DNA of 42,741 nucleotides. Source: UBA2279 sp034399355 (GTDB taxonomy: Bacteria > Actinomycetota > Coriobacteriia > Anaerosomatales > Anaerosomataceae). The translations under genes and the position numbers were made by a program. The DNA is taken from NCBI GenBank assembly GCA_034399355.1, contig JAXMMT010000035.1:1-42741 (forward strand), given 5' to 3'. The notes beneath the pieces were generated by a model. It worked only from the letters and a program-made list of their open reading frames with translations, ran no database searches and was not told the DNA's origin. Positions 30,774 through 39,153 of this stretch are shown here, piece after piece (positions within the stretch are counted from its first letter, which is position 1; each line of letters begins with the position of its first letter).

Positions 30774-33700
30774 GTGAACCTTTCCAGGCGAAGCTTTTTC
30801 AAGCTGACCGGCGCGACGTTCGCGGCGGGTGCCCTGGCCGAGGTCTTTGGCCCTGCCAACGCTCTCGCGGCTGATGCCGTTCCGGAACTTCGCATCAAGG
30901 GCGCCATTGAGACGACGACGATCTGCTGCTACTGCTCTGTGGGTTGCGGCGGCATCTGCTCCGTCATCAATGGTGAGCTCGTCAACCTTGAAGGCGATCC
31001 GGACCACCCCATCAACCGCGGTGCGCTGTGCTCCAAAGGCTCGGCTCAGTTCAACCTGCGCAACATCTACAACCCCGAGTCAGGCAAACTGGAACCAAAC
31101 CCGTACCGTTTGACCAAGGTCAAGTACCGCGCCCCCGGAGCTTCCGAGTGGGAAGAGAAGGACTGGGCGTGGGCGATCGACGAGATCGCGAAGCGCGTCA
31201 AGGCAACCCGCGACGCCAACTACGAGACCACTGACGCCAACGGCGTGACCGTCAACCGCACCGAAGCGATCGGCAATCTTGGCGGCGCGTCTCTTGACGG
31301 CGAGGAGTGCTATGCGGTGCAGAAGTTCGCGCGCGCGCTCGGCGTGACGTGGATCGAGCACCAGGCCCGTATATGACACAGCGCCACGGTCCAAGGTTTG
31401 GGCCAAACATTCGGGCGCGGTGCCATGACGAACCACTGGATCGACTTCAAGAACGCTGACGTCATCCTGGCCATCGGCGGAAACAACGCCGAGAACCACC
31501 CGATTTCGATGAAGTGGGTCACCGAGGCCCAGCTGAAGGGCGCGAAGTACGTCGTCGTCGACCCGCGCTTCACGCGAAGCGCCGCTGTCGCCGACCTCTA
31601 CGCTCCGCTCCGCTCCGGAACGGACATCGCCTTCTACGGCGGCCTATTCAACTACATCTTCGAGAACAACCTGCACCACGACGAGTACGTCAAGAACTAC
31701 ACGACGGCTGCCTGGCTCGTAACGCCGGACTTCGGTTTCGCGGACGGCATCTTCAGTGGCTACGACGGGACCACCGGCAAGTACGCCGCCGACAAGGCCA
31801 CCTGGGCGTATCAGGTCGACTCCACGAGCGAGTGGGACACCGCCGAGGGCGGCAAGATGGCTTGGGTCAACAAGCCGGGCACGCCTGCTTTCACAACTCC
31901 CACTGTCAAGACCCCCAAGAAGGACCCGACCCTGCAGGATCCGAACTGCGTCTGGCAGCTTATGAAGGCGCACTACGCGCGCTACACGCCAGAACTCGTC
32001 TCCAGCATCACGGGTACCCCACTGGACCTGCTGCTTGAGGTCTACGCAACGTATGCCTCTACCGGTGAGCCCGGCAAGTCGGGAACCATCCTCTATGCGA
32101 TGGGCCAGACCCAGCACACCGTCGGCTCGCAGAACGTCCGCTCCATGGCCATCACCCAGCTGCTTCTCGGCAACATGGGTATGCCTGGTGGTGGCGTGAA
32201 TGCGCTCCGTGGTGAGCCTAACGTCCAGGGTTCCACCGACATGGCGATGCTGTTCCACATCATCCCCGGCTACATGGGGAGTCCGACCAGCGTGAAGCAC
32301 CCGACTCTCGCCGACTACCTGGCGAAGGAGACTCCCTCAGGGAGCTACTGGACCAACAAGCCGAAGTTCCTCATCAGCCTCCTCAAGGAGCTGTACGGAG
32401 ACTACGCCACGGTTGAGAACGACTACGCCTACGACATGCTTCCGAAGAACGACGGCTCGAACCACAGCCACATCGCACTCTTCGAGAAGATGTACAACGG
32501 CGCGATCGAGGGTCTGTTCTGCTGGGGCCAGAACCCCGCGCAGGCCGGCCCGAACTGCAGCCAGGAGCGCAAGGCCATGGCCAACCTCAAGTGGATGGTC
32601 TGCGTCGACCTCTTTGAGACCGAGACCTCGATCTTCTGGAGCGAGAAAGCCGGCGTGAAGCCCGCAGATATCAACACCGAAGTCTTCCTGCTTCCGTGCG
32701 CGTGCCACTATGAGAAGCAGGGCGAGATCGCGAACTCCGGTCGCTGGATCCAGTGGCGCTACAAGGCAGTCGAACCTCGCGAGGACCAGCTGGACGACCT
32801 TGAGATCGTCAGCGAGCTCTATCTGAAGCTCAAGGAGCTCTACGAGGCTGAAGGCGGCGCCAACCCCGAGCAGATCACGAAGCTCAACTGGGACTACCTC
32901 GATGACGCCGGTCACGCCGACATCACCAAGGTCGCCCGCGCGCTCAACGGCTACAAGGTCGCAGACAACAGCCTACTCAAGAACTTCACCTTGTTGGGTG
33001 CCGACGGCTCCACCGCCTGTGGCAACTGGATCTACTCCGGCTACTGGAACAACAACGACTCCAACGAACCGGCCGATCAGCCCACCGGCGCCCGCAACGA
33101 CGTCGACGAGCCAGGCGCAGGACTCACTGAGCCCATCGGTTCGTACCTCGGATGGTCGTTCGCATGGCCGGTCAACCGCCGCATCATCTACAACCGCGCT
33201 TCAGCGGATCCGAGCGGCAAGCCCTGGAACGAGGACAAGATCCTCGTGAAGTGGGACGGCGCCAAGTGGCTTCGCAACGACGTTCCGGACTTCGGCTGGT
33301 CAGTCACAGCCGCGGACGGCACGGTCACGGCGACCCCGCCGAACACGACAGCGTTCATCATGCTGCCGGAGGGCGCCGGTCGTCTCTTCACCTCAGGTAT
33401 GGCAGAAGGTCCGTTCCCAGAGCACTACGAGCCCTTCGAGAGCCCGGTGGACAACCAGATGTCCAGCCAGCAAATCAACCCCGCTGTCACGATCTACCCG
33501 ACGGCGGAAGAGACTCGCGGCACCCCGGACAAATTCCCGATCGCGATGACCACCTTCCGTCTCACGGAGCACTGGCAGTCGGGTGGTCTGACCCGCAACC
33601 TGCCATGGCTCGTCCAGACGATGCCGAAGATGTTCGTCGAACTCTCGCCAGAACTGGCCGCGGAAAAGGGCATCGAGTCCGGTGACAATGTCGTCATCGA

Positions 33701-33932
33701 GAACAACCGTGGAGCAATCACCGCGTACGCGATGGTGACCAGCCGCATCCGGCCGTTCATCATCGGCGGCAAGACGGTCCATCAGATTGCCACACCGTGG
33801 CACTGGGGCTATGCCGGTACGTGCGCTGTCGGTGGCTCAGCGAACGACCTCTCTCCAAACGTTGGCGATGCCAACACGATGATTCCGGAGTACAAGGCCT
33901 TCCTTGTCGACATCCGGAAGCAGGAGGTGTGA
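30774..33932 (+). CDS. fdnG: Formate dehydrogenase catalytic subunit, selenocysteine-containing, Tat-exported
   Basis: A 1052-residue FdnG-like molybdopterin enzyme read through an in-frame TGA (31374-31376, residue 201). The surrounding residues, EHQARI-U-HSATV...TFGRGAMTNHWIDFKNAD, match the selenocysteine site of formate dehydrogenases. GTG at 30774 is chosen since GGAGG lies five bases before it and it places the Tat signal SRRSFFKLTG at residues 4-13, followed by a hydrophobic stretch. The [4Fe-4S] ligands are Cys51, 54, 58 and 86. The C-terminal part is the pterin-dinucleotide-binding domain (LSPELAAEKGIESGDNVVIEN...). It oxidises formate outside the membrane and passes electrons via the next two genes to menaquinone. 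Annotation that stops at TGA would split it into two. Confidence 0.95.
31388..31404 (+). promoter_or_regulatory. SECIS hairpin of the formate dehydrogenase mRNA
   Basis: GGTCCAA, loop GGT, TTGGGCC: a 7-bp stem (one G-U) with a three-base loop whose first bases are G. The loop starts 18 bases after the TGA, within the spacing of bacterial SECIS elements. GCGCC (31381-31385) and GGCGC (31414-31418) can pair outside it, giving a lower stem. It should bind SelB and direct selenocysteine insertion. Confidence 0.8.
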
Positions 33933-33933
33933 C

Positions 33934-34773
33934 ATGGCTGAGACAGCGATCCTTTACGACGCCTCCAAGTGCACCGCCTGTAAGGGCTGTCAGATAGCCT
34001 GCAAGCAGTGGAACCAGCTCCCCTCGCCGCTCACGGCGGACGAGTATGAGTTCACGAAGAGCTTCCAGAGCCCTCTAAATCTCGATCCAGACACATGGCT
34101 GATCATGGGATTCAAGGAAGTCCCGCTGGCCGTCGGCATCGAGTGGAACTTCATGCGCACCGCATGCTTCCACTGCACTGAAGCCGCATGTGAGATGGCC
34201 TGCCCGATGGGCGCCATCAGCCACAAGGACAGCGGCGCGGTCGTCATCGACCAGGAGAAGTGCATCGGTTGCCAGTACTGCGTGAGCGCCTGTCCGTTCT
34301 CGGTTCCCTGCGCCAAGGTCATGGGCGGCACCGACTACGCCAAGTCGTTCAAGTGTTGGCAGTGCTTCGACCGTACCTCCAACGGCAAGGATCCCGCGTG
34401 CGTGACCACGTGTCCCACGGCCGCCCTCGAGTTCGGCGATCGTGCCGAGATGGTGTCCAAGGCCAAGGCGCGCGTGGATGTACTCAAGGGTCAGGGCTTC
34501 ACCAAGGCCGAGGTTTACGGCGTTGACGAAGTCGGCGGCATGCACACGATCATCGTGGCGCATCGCGGCCTCGAGGCACACGGCCTCATTCGTGACCCGA
34601 AGGTTCCTGCGACTACCAGCCTGCTCGACCTCGCGAAGCCTCTGAGCGCAGTCGGCCTTGCCGCTGTCGTCGGTGGCCTCGGCCTGTCCTTCGTCATGGG
34701 CACGGGTTACAAGCGCGGCGAGCACACGTACGATGAGAAGACTGACACCGCAACGATCGGGGAGGTGGAGTAA
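33934..34773 (+). CDS. fdnH: Formate dehydrogenase iron-sulfur subunit
   Basis: A 279-residue protein with four [4Fe-4S] binding segments: CTACKGCQIACKQW, CFHCTEAACEMACPMGAI, CIGCQYCVSACPFSVP and CWQCFDRTSNGKDPACVTTCP. A hydrophobic C-terminal segment (SAVGLAAVVGGLGLSFVMG) anchors it on the outer face of the membrane. It relays electrons from the catalytic subunit to the cytochrome. The ATG at 33934 has AGGAGGTG upstream and directly follows the stop of the catalytic gene; the longer frame extends into that gene. No twin-arginine signal, so it should be exported in complex with the catalytic subunit. Confidence 0.93.
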   Translation: MAETAILYDASKCTACKGCQIACKQWNQLPSPLTADEYEFTKSFQSPLNLDPDTWLIMGFKEVPLAVGIEWNFMRTACFHCTEAACEMACPMGAISHKDSGAVVIDQEKCIGCQYCVSACPFSVPCAKVMGGTDYAKSFKCWQCFDRTSNGKDPACVTTCPTAALEFGDRAEMVSKAKARVDVLKGQGFTKAEVYGVDEVGGMHTIIVAHRGLEAHGLIRDPKVPATTSLLDLAKPLSAVGLAAVVGGLGLSFVMGTGYKRGEHTYDEKTDTATIGEVE

Positions 34774-35450
34774 TGAGATACATTCAGCGCCAGAGCGCAT
34801 TCGCGCGTGGCCTGCACTGGATCCACACGATCGCATGCCTGTCACTGTTCGTGACCGGCCTCATGCTCTTCATCCCGGCCGTAGCAGCGGCTGTTGGCTT
34901 TGGCGCCATGCAGGGTGCACGCACGGTTCACCGTGTGATGGCCGTCATCTTCATCGGCGCGCCACTGCTGGGTATCGTCGTGAACCCGAAGGGGTTCAAG
35001 CACTTCATGAAGAACATGTTCTACAAGTGGGATGCCAAGGACAAAGAGTTCATGGGCAAGTTCCTCCCGTACCTGCTCTTGGGTGCGAAGAAGCACATGC
35101 CTGATCAGAAGGAACTCAAGTCCGGCCAGGCGCTTTCCGACTGGCTCATCCTCGGCTTTGCCATCCTCATCTCCGTCTCCGGCGTGTTCCTGTGGCTGTC
35201 CGCCTCAGGTGTCGCAGTCGGCTCGGCGCTGACCATGTGGATGCTTGTAGCCCATGATGTCGCATTCGTCATGCTGGGTATCATGATGGTCGCCCATATC
35301 TACCTGGGCGCCGGCGTGTTCCAGCCCTACCGCGGTTCCATCCGTCTGATGTTCGGCGATGGCCGCATCTCCGAGTCCGATGCTCTGTACCACTGGGGCA
35401 CCTGGGCCAAGGAGGAGCTCCGCAAGGGCAATAAGGTAACGGCAGAGTAG
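34773..35450 (+). CDS. fdnI: Formate dehydrogenase cytochrome b subunit
   Basis: A 225-residue membrane protein with four segments. His residues for heme b are in RGLHWIHTIACLSLFVTGLM, TVHRVMAVIF and MMVAHIYLGAGVFQPYRGS. It takes electrons from the iron-sulfur subunit and reduces menaquinone in the membrane. Its ATG shares one base with the preceding stop (TAATG), with GGAGGTGGAG in front. It is the last gene before a strong terminator. Confidence 0.92.
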   Translation: MRYIQRQSAFARGLHWIHTIACLSLFVTGLMLFIPAVAAAVGFGAMQGARTVHRVMAVIFIGAPLLGIVVNPKGFKHFMKNMFYKWDAKDKEFMGKFLPYLLLGAKKHMPDQKELKSGQALSDWLILGFAILISVSGVFLWLSASGVAVGSALTMWMLVAHDVAFVMLGIMMVAHIYLGAGVFQPYRGSIRLMFGDGRISESDALYHWGTWAKEELRKGNKVTAE

Positions 35451-35481
35451 TCTCTCTTCCCACCTTTTACCCTGCACACGG

Positions 35482-35513
35482 AAGGGGCCGGATCCATCAG
35501 GATCCGGCCCCTT
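35482..35513. terminator. Bidirectional terminator between the FDH operon and the thioredoxin/peroxiredoxin operon
   Basis: AAGGGGCCGGATCC, loop ATCA, GGATCCGGCCCCTT: a perfect 14-bp stem with a four-base loop, starting 31 bases after the cytochrome stop and 20 bases from the stop of the opposing gene. Both ends carry A or T runs (TTTC, GAAG), so it can stop transcription from both sides. Confidence 0.9.
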
Positions 35514-35532
35514 TCACATGACAGCAAAGACC

Positions 35533-35976
35533 TTAGGGCGTCTGTTCCGTGCCGCCCTCGGTCGGAATCGTCTCCTTGGGGCCAGTTGACTCACCCTTGA
35601 CGTCGGCAATGCCGCGCTCGATGAACTTGATCATGTTCTCCTCGGTAGCTGCACCAGACATCTTGTCGAGAATCTTGCCGTCTGCGTCGAGCAGGAAGAA
35701 GGTCGGCGTGATGAACACGCCGAACTCATCGGCCTTGGCCAGACCCTCATCAGTGGAGACATCGATGAGCTGGAAACCCTCTATCTTGGGCTCGTACTCG
35801 GTCCTCAAGTCCGCGACGATCGGCTCCATCGCCTGGCAGAACGGGCAGTCGGGATCGAAAAACTCCATGAACGTCAGGGCGGCCTTCTCATCTTCGCCAC
35901 CGCTGCAGCCGGGCACTATGACCACGGCTGTTGCGACGAACGCCAAGACGATCACCGTGCTGATGATTCTTCTCAT
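35533..35976 (-). CDS. Lipoprotein thioredoxin-like protein
   Basis: A 147-residue exported protein. Signal peptide with lipobox VPGC (Cys24), then a thioredoxin fold with the active-site pair Cys44-Pro-Phe-Cys47 (DPDCPFCQAM) and the cis-Pro loop FGVFITPTFFLLDADGKI. The tail is acidic and Pro/Thr-rich. It should be attached to the outer face of the membrane as a disulfide reductase or oxidase. It lies 13 bases after the selenoperoxiredoxin gene and is probably its partner, supplying electrons. GGGGGAGAG precedes the ATG. Confidence 0.88.
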   Translation of the reverse strand: MRRIISTVIVLAFVATAVVIVPGCSGGEDEKAALTFMEFFDPDCPFCQAMEPIVADLRTEYEPKIEGFQLIDVSTDEGLAKADEFGVFITPTFFLLDADGKILDKMSGAATEENMIKFIERGIADVKGESTGPKETIPTEGGTEQTP

Positions 35977-35989
35977 CTCTCCCCCTTCA

Positions 35990-36586
35990 TTACTCAGAAT
36001 AGAGCTTGTCGACTTCTTCCATCATGGCGTCGAGGTCCCGGGGCTCGTTCAGCCCGGAGTGCTGCGTATATACGATCTTTCCTTGCTTATCGATCAGATA
36101 GCTCCAGCGTTTGGCGATTATCTGGAGCTCACTGAACGCTCGGTATGCCGGCGTCGTCGTGCGCTCCCAGTCGCTGAGCAGATCGAAGGGGATATCGAGT
36201 TGCTTGCGGAACTCGGCATGGCTGGCCCAACCATCAAGACTTATGCCGAAGACTTCCGTTTCGCGCTCCTGGAAGAACTGGTAGTTGTCACGGTACCCGG
36301 ACAGCTCGCCTTCTCAAACGGGCGTGAAGTCCGCCGGATAGAAGACCAGAACCACGTTCTTGGTACCAACATAGTCCTTCAGCGCGACTGTCACCTGGTC
36401 TTGGCTCTGCATGCGGAAGTCGGGCGCCATCACGCCGACTTCCAAGCCCTCCTGGGGGGGCAGCTCAGACGTCGCGTCTGAACCCGTCGTCTCCGTGTCA
36501 TCGGCAGTGCAGCCCGCTAGCGGCAACACCATCGCAAACATGACCGCCACCGCCAGACCTACTACCACAATCCGTTTTCGCTCCAT
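35990..36586 (-). CDS. Lipoprotein peroxiredoxin with selenocysteine at the peroxidatic site
   Basis: A 198-residue AhpC/TSA-type peroxiredoxin read through TGA (36316-36314, residue 91). The context is FYPADFTPV-U-EGELSGYRDNYQFF; relatives have FTPVCTxEL, so the TGA stands exactly at the peroxidatic Cys. The frame then stays open for 107 residues of normal peroxiredoxin sequence to TAA at 35990. Signal peptide and lipobox LAGC (Cys26) show membrane anchoring. Apart from Cys26 no Cys remains, so it is a 1-Sec enzyme with no resolving Cys. The ATG at 36586 has GAAAGGT upstream. The next gene is a lipoprotein thioredoxin. Truncation at residue 90 by frame-based annotation would look like a broken gene. 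Confidence 0.9.
36286..36303 (-). promoter_or_regulatory. SECIS-like hairpin of the peroxiredoxin mRNA
   Basis: Minus strand TGTCCGG, loop GTA, CCG-T-GACA: a seven-pair stem with one bulged U and a three-base loop beginning with G, the loop starting 17 bases after the TGA. Shape and spacing agree with bacterial SECIS elements and with the one in the formate dehydrogenase mRNA of this window. Confidence 0.7.
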
Positions 36587-36638
36587 ACCTTTCACCCCGC
36601 ATGTCGAGTTGCCGGACTCGCACTCTTGGACTGAAATC

Positions 36639-36644
36639 ATTGTA
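36639..36644 (-). promoter_or_regulatory. -10 box of the peroxiredoxin operon
   Basis: Minus strand TACAAT lies about 53 bases before the peroxiredoxin ATG. A TTGGAA about 15 bases upstream is a weak, short-spaced -35. Low-to-moderate support. Confidence 0.35.
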
Positions 36645-36709
36645 CCCGCTGGGCTTCTCTTCCAACGTGACGCGACAACCCAGCCCTGGTGCCCTCGGAG
36701 GTGTTGCGG

Positions 36710-36726
36710 TACCCTGTTGCAGGGTA
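36710..36726. promoter_or_regulatory. Perfect palindrome between the divergent peroxiredoxin and fdhE genes
   Basis: TACCCTGTTGCAGGGTA has 7-base arms around TTG. It lies about 40 bases before fdhE, between possible -35 (TTGCGG) and -10 (AAGAAT) elements of the plus strand. It could be an operator or the 5' end of an mRNA hairpin. Confidence 0.4.
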
Positions 36727-36761
36727 AGAATCCCAAACCGGCAACCCACTATGGAGGCAGT

Positions 36762-37664
36762 ATGACTCCTTCCCCGCGCTCGAAATCAGTTCAACGCTAC
36801 GGCGAGGATCACCCGGACATGGCGCCGACACTCGCCTTCTTCGAGAAGCTCTGGAGCCTCCAGGACTCGATCGCTGAAGAGGCGCCCGACTGGGAGCCGC
36901 CCGCGGCCGACGAGGTCGAGACCGCGCTGAAGTCACACCGTATCCTCTTCGCGATTTCGGCGCCGCCCGTTCCTGCCGAGGCGTTCCGCCGCGCACTGCG
37001 CTCAGTCGCCGATCTGCTTGCGGAAGAAGGCGGCCTGCCGCTAGAACAAGCCGACGCCCTGAAGGCCGCCGACTTCGAGAACGTCGTCACCGACGATATG
37101 GCCGCTGACATCCTCAAGGGCGTGGACGCCTTCGTCTCGGCCATGTACGAGAAGCTGGACTCAGACGATGCGGGTGCCCCACTATCGACGTTCTCATTCA
37201 TCGTGACGACCGCGCTTACACCGTTCATCGTTGCGGGCGCAACCAAAGCACTGAAGCCACTCAAGCCTTTCGATTGGACCCGCTGGGACTCAGGACTGTG
37301 CCCCGTCTGTGGCACGCCCGCGTCCTCGGGTCGCGTGATAGACGGCGGCGAGTTGAAGGGCAGCATCCGTATGCTCTCCTGCCCGCTATGTCGTGCCGAG
37401 TGGGGCTTCACGCGTCTTCGCTGCGCCCGATGTGGAGAGCGTTCGCAAGGGAAGCTCGAGTACCTGTTCGACGAACAGGATCCCGGGCACCGCATCCACA
37501 CCTGCAAAATATGCCACGGATACCTCAAGACGTCCTTCGAAAAAGACCTCGGGTTCTCGGTGGATCCCACCGTGGAGGAGGTCGTGATGCTCGCCCTCGA
37601 CGCCGTGGCGACACAGCGCGGACTGACCCCCCTCGGAGACGACGACACACCTGCGGCGAATTAG
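36762..37664 (+). CDS. fdhE: FdhE-like formate dehydrogenase accessory protein
   Basis: A 300-residue protein with a helical N-terminal half (PDMAPTLAFFEKLWSLQDSI...) and a C-terminal rubredoxin-like region with zinc or iron Cys pairs: CPVCGTP, CPLCRAEW, CARCGER and CKICHGY. FdhE is a cytoplasmic maturation factor needed for Tat-exported formate dehydrogenase activity. It lies next to the FDH operon. The ATG at 36762 is six bases after TGGAGG. The match to E. coli FdhE is in overall plan and Cys motifs. Confidence 0.87.
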   Translation: MTPSPRSKSVQRYGEDHPDMAPTLAFFEKLWSLQDSIAEEAPDWEPPAADEVETALKSHRILFAISAPPVPAEAFRRALRSVADLLAEEGGLPLEQADALKAADFENVVTDDMAADILKGVDAFVSAMYEKLDSDDAGAPLSTFSFIVTTALTPFIVAGATKALKPLKPFDWTRWDSGLCPVCGTPASSGRVIDGGELKGSIRMLSCPLCRAEWGFTRLRCARCGERSQGKLEYLFDEQDPGHRIHTCKICHGYLKTSFEKDLGFSVDPTVEEVVMLALDAVATQRGLTPLGDDDTPAAN

Positions 37665-37736
37665 GGTACACACTTCTCTCGGTGCCCGGTGTTCGCCTAC
37701 TGTAGTGTCATCGGATCAGTTGGGGAGCGTGGTGCA

Positions 37737-38192
37737 ATGGACGTGTGGTTCTGGGTGTGGGCCGCCCTCGCGGCAGTACTCATCGTCGGTGAGATGTTCA
37801 CCGCCGGCTTCTTCTTGCTACCGTTCGGCATCGGCGCTGCGGCAGCAGCCGCTGCGGACTACTTCGGCCTTGCTCTCGGATGGCAGTGGGCGGCGTTCCT
37901 CGTCGTCTCGATCGCGCTGCTTTTCGGTCTGCGCAACTTCGCCGACCGCGTGACGCACGAGCCGCCCGAGAAGACCGGCGTGGATCGTCTCATCGGCAAG
38001 ATCGGTGTGGTGACCGAGGGAATCGAGCCCGGCGACGGTGCGGGACGCATCCGCATCGAACGCGAGGAGTGGCGGGCCGACTCGCCCGTCGAGACGTTCA
38101 TTCCGATCGGAGCGAGAGTCCTCATCGAACGCATCGAGGGCACCCATCTCGTTGTGACGCCCGTCGAAGAGACGGCTACGAAGGGAGACTGA
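37737..38192 (+). CDS. NfeD-like membrane protein
   Basis: A 151-residue NfeD short form. Three to four hydrophobic segments (FWVWAALAAVLIVGEMFTAGFFLLPFGIGAAAAAAA) are followed by an OB-fold domain (LIGKIGVVTEGI..., FIPIGARVLIERIEGTHLVV). NfeD proteins accompany SPFH/stomatin proteins, here the next gene one base further on, and are thought to help organise membrane microdomains. The ATG at 37737 has GGGGAG about ten bases upstream. Confidence 0.9.
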   Translation: MDVWFWVWAALAAVLIVGEMFTAGFFLLPFGIGAAAAAAADYFGLALGWQWAAFLVVSIALLFGLRNFADRVTHEPPEKTGVDRLIGKIGVVTEGIEPGDGAGRIRIEREEWRADSPVETFIPIGARVLIERIEGTHLVVTPVEETATKGD

Positions 38193-38193
38193 C

Positions 38194-39120
38194 ATGACAT
38201 CTGGAGCAACATTCGCGGTTCTCTTTGGCGCCGTGGTGCTCTTCGTGGTGTTCTTCTACGCCATGGCCGGCATCCGCATCGTGCGACCGTATGAGAAGGG
38301 TCTGGTGGAGCGGCTCGGCAAGTATCAGCGTACCGTCGAATCCGGACTCACCATCATCGTCCCGGTCATCGACAAGATGACGAAGGTGGACATGCGCGAG
38401 AACGTCGTCGACGTGCCCCCGCAAGAAGTCATCACCAAAGACAACGTCGTCGTGACCGTTGACGCCGTGGTCTATTACGAAGCGACCGACCCCGTGAAGC
38501 TCATCTACAACGTGGCCAATTTCTACGTCGCGGCCACGAAGCTGGCGCAGACGAACCTGCGTAACGTCATCGGCGAGATGCAACTCGACGAGTCACTGAC
38601 GTCGCGCGAGAAGATCAACGCGGCACTTCGTCAGATCCTCGATGACGCGACCGACAAGTGGGGCGTGCGTGTCGTGCGAGTCGAGTTGCAGCGCATCGAG
38701 CCGCCGAGCGACGTCACCGAGGCCATGCACCGCCAGATGAAGGCCGAGCGTACCCGTCGCGCACTGATTCTCGAAGCTGACGGCGACAAGCAGGCAGCCA
38801 TCACACGAGCGGAGGGTTCGAAGGGTGCTGCGATCCTCGAAGCCGAGGGAAAGGCGCAGGCCATCAAAGACGTCGCCGAGGCCGAGAAATTCCAGAAGAT
38901 CGCACTCGCTGAAGGTGAAGCGCTCGCGATCAAGTCGGTGTTCGGCGCCATCCACAAGGGTGAACCCACCAACGATCTCATCGCGATCCGCTACCTCGAG
39001 GCCCTTAAGGCGATCGCTGACGGTCCGGCGAACAAGGTGTTCCTGCCGATGGAAGTCAGCGGGATCATGGGCAGCATCGGCGGCATCGCCGAGCTGTTCA
39101 AGGAGAAGACTGCCGAGTAG
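38194..39120 (+). CDS. SPFH/stomatin-like (slipin, QmcA-type) membrane protein
   Basis: A 308-residue protein with one N-terminal membrane segment (FAVLFGAVVLFVVFFYAMAG). The SPFH domain follows (IRIVRPYEKGLVERLGKYQRTVESGL...VDVPPQEVITKDNVVVTVDAVVYY). Next come a coiled coil rich in Glu/Ala (AERTRRALILEADGDKQAAITRAEGSKGAAILEAEGKAQAI) and a conserved C terminus. Such proteins form oligomeric rings at the membrane and work with NfeD. The ATG is one base after the NfeD stop. Confidence 0.93.
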   Translation: MTSGATFAVLFGAVVLFVVFFYAMAGIRIVRPYEKGLVERLGKYQRTVESGLTIIVPVIDKMTKVDMRENVVDVPPQEVITKDNVVVTVDAVVYYEATDPVKLIYNVANFYVAATKLAQTNLRNVIGEMQLDESLTSREKINAALRQILDDATDKWGVRVVRVELQRIEPPSDVTEAMHRQMKAERTRRALILEADGDKQAAITRAEGSKGAAILEAEGKAQAIKDVAEAEKFQKIALAEGEALAIKSVFGAIHKGEPTNDLIAIRYLEALKAIADGPANKVFLPMEVSGIMGSIGGIAELFKEKTAE

Positions 39121-39153
39121 GGCGTCGGCGCATCATAACGGCCACTGGAATCG

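Noticed and set aside
31374..31376. Stop codon splitting the formate dehydrogenase into two genes or a pseudogene
   Set aside because: The frame is continuous, the TGA lies at the family's selenocysteine position, and a SECIS hairpin follows.
34773..35450. A second cytochrome or NrfD-type membrane subunit
   Set aside because: Four segments with His pairs fit the FdnI type; NrfD has eight or more segments and no heme ligands.
36314..36316. Truncated peroxiredoxin pseudogene
   Set aside because: The TGA stands exactly at the peroxidatic Cys, the frame continues with intact peroxiredoxin sequence, and a SECIS-like hairpin follows.
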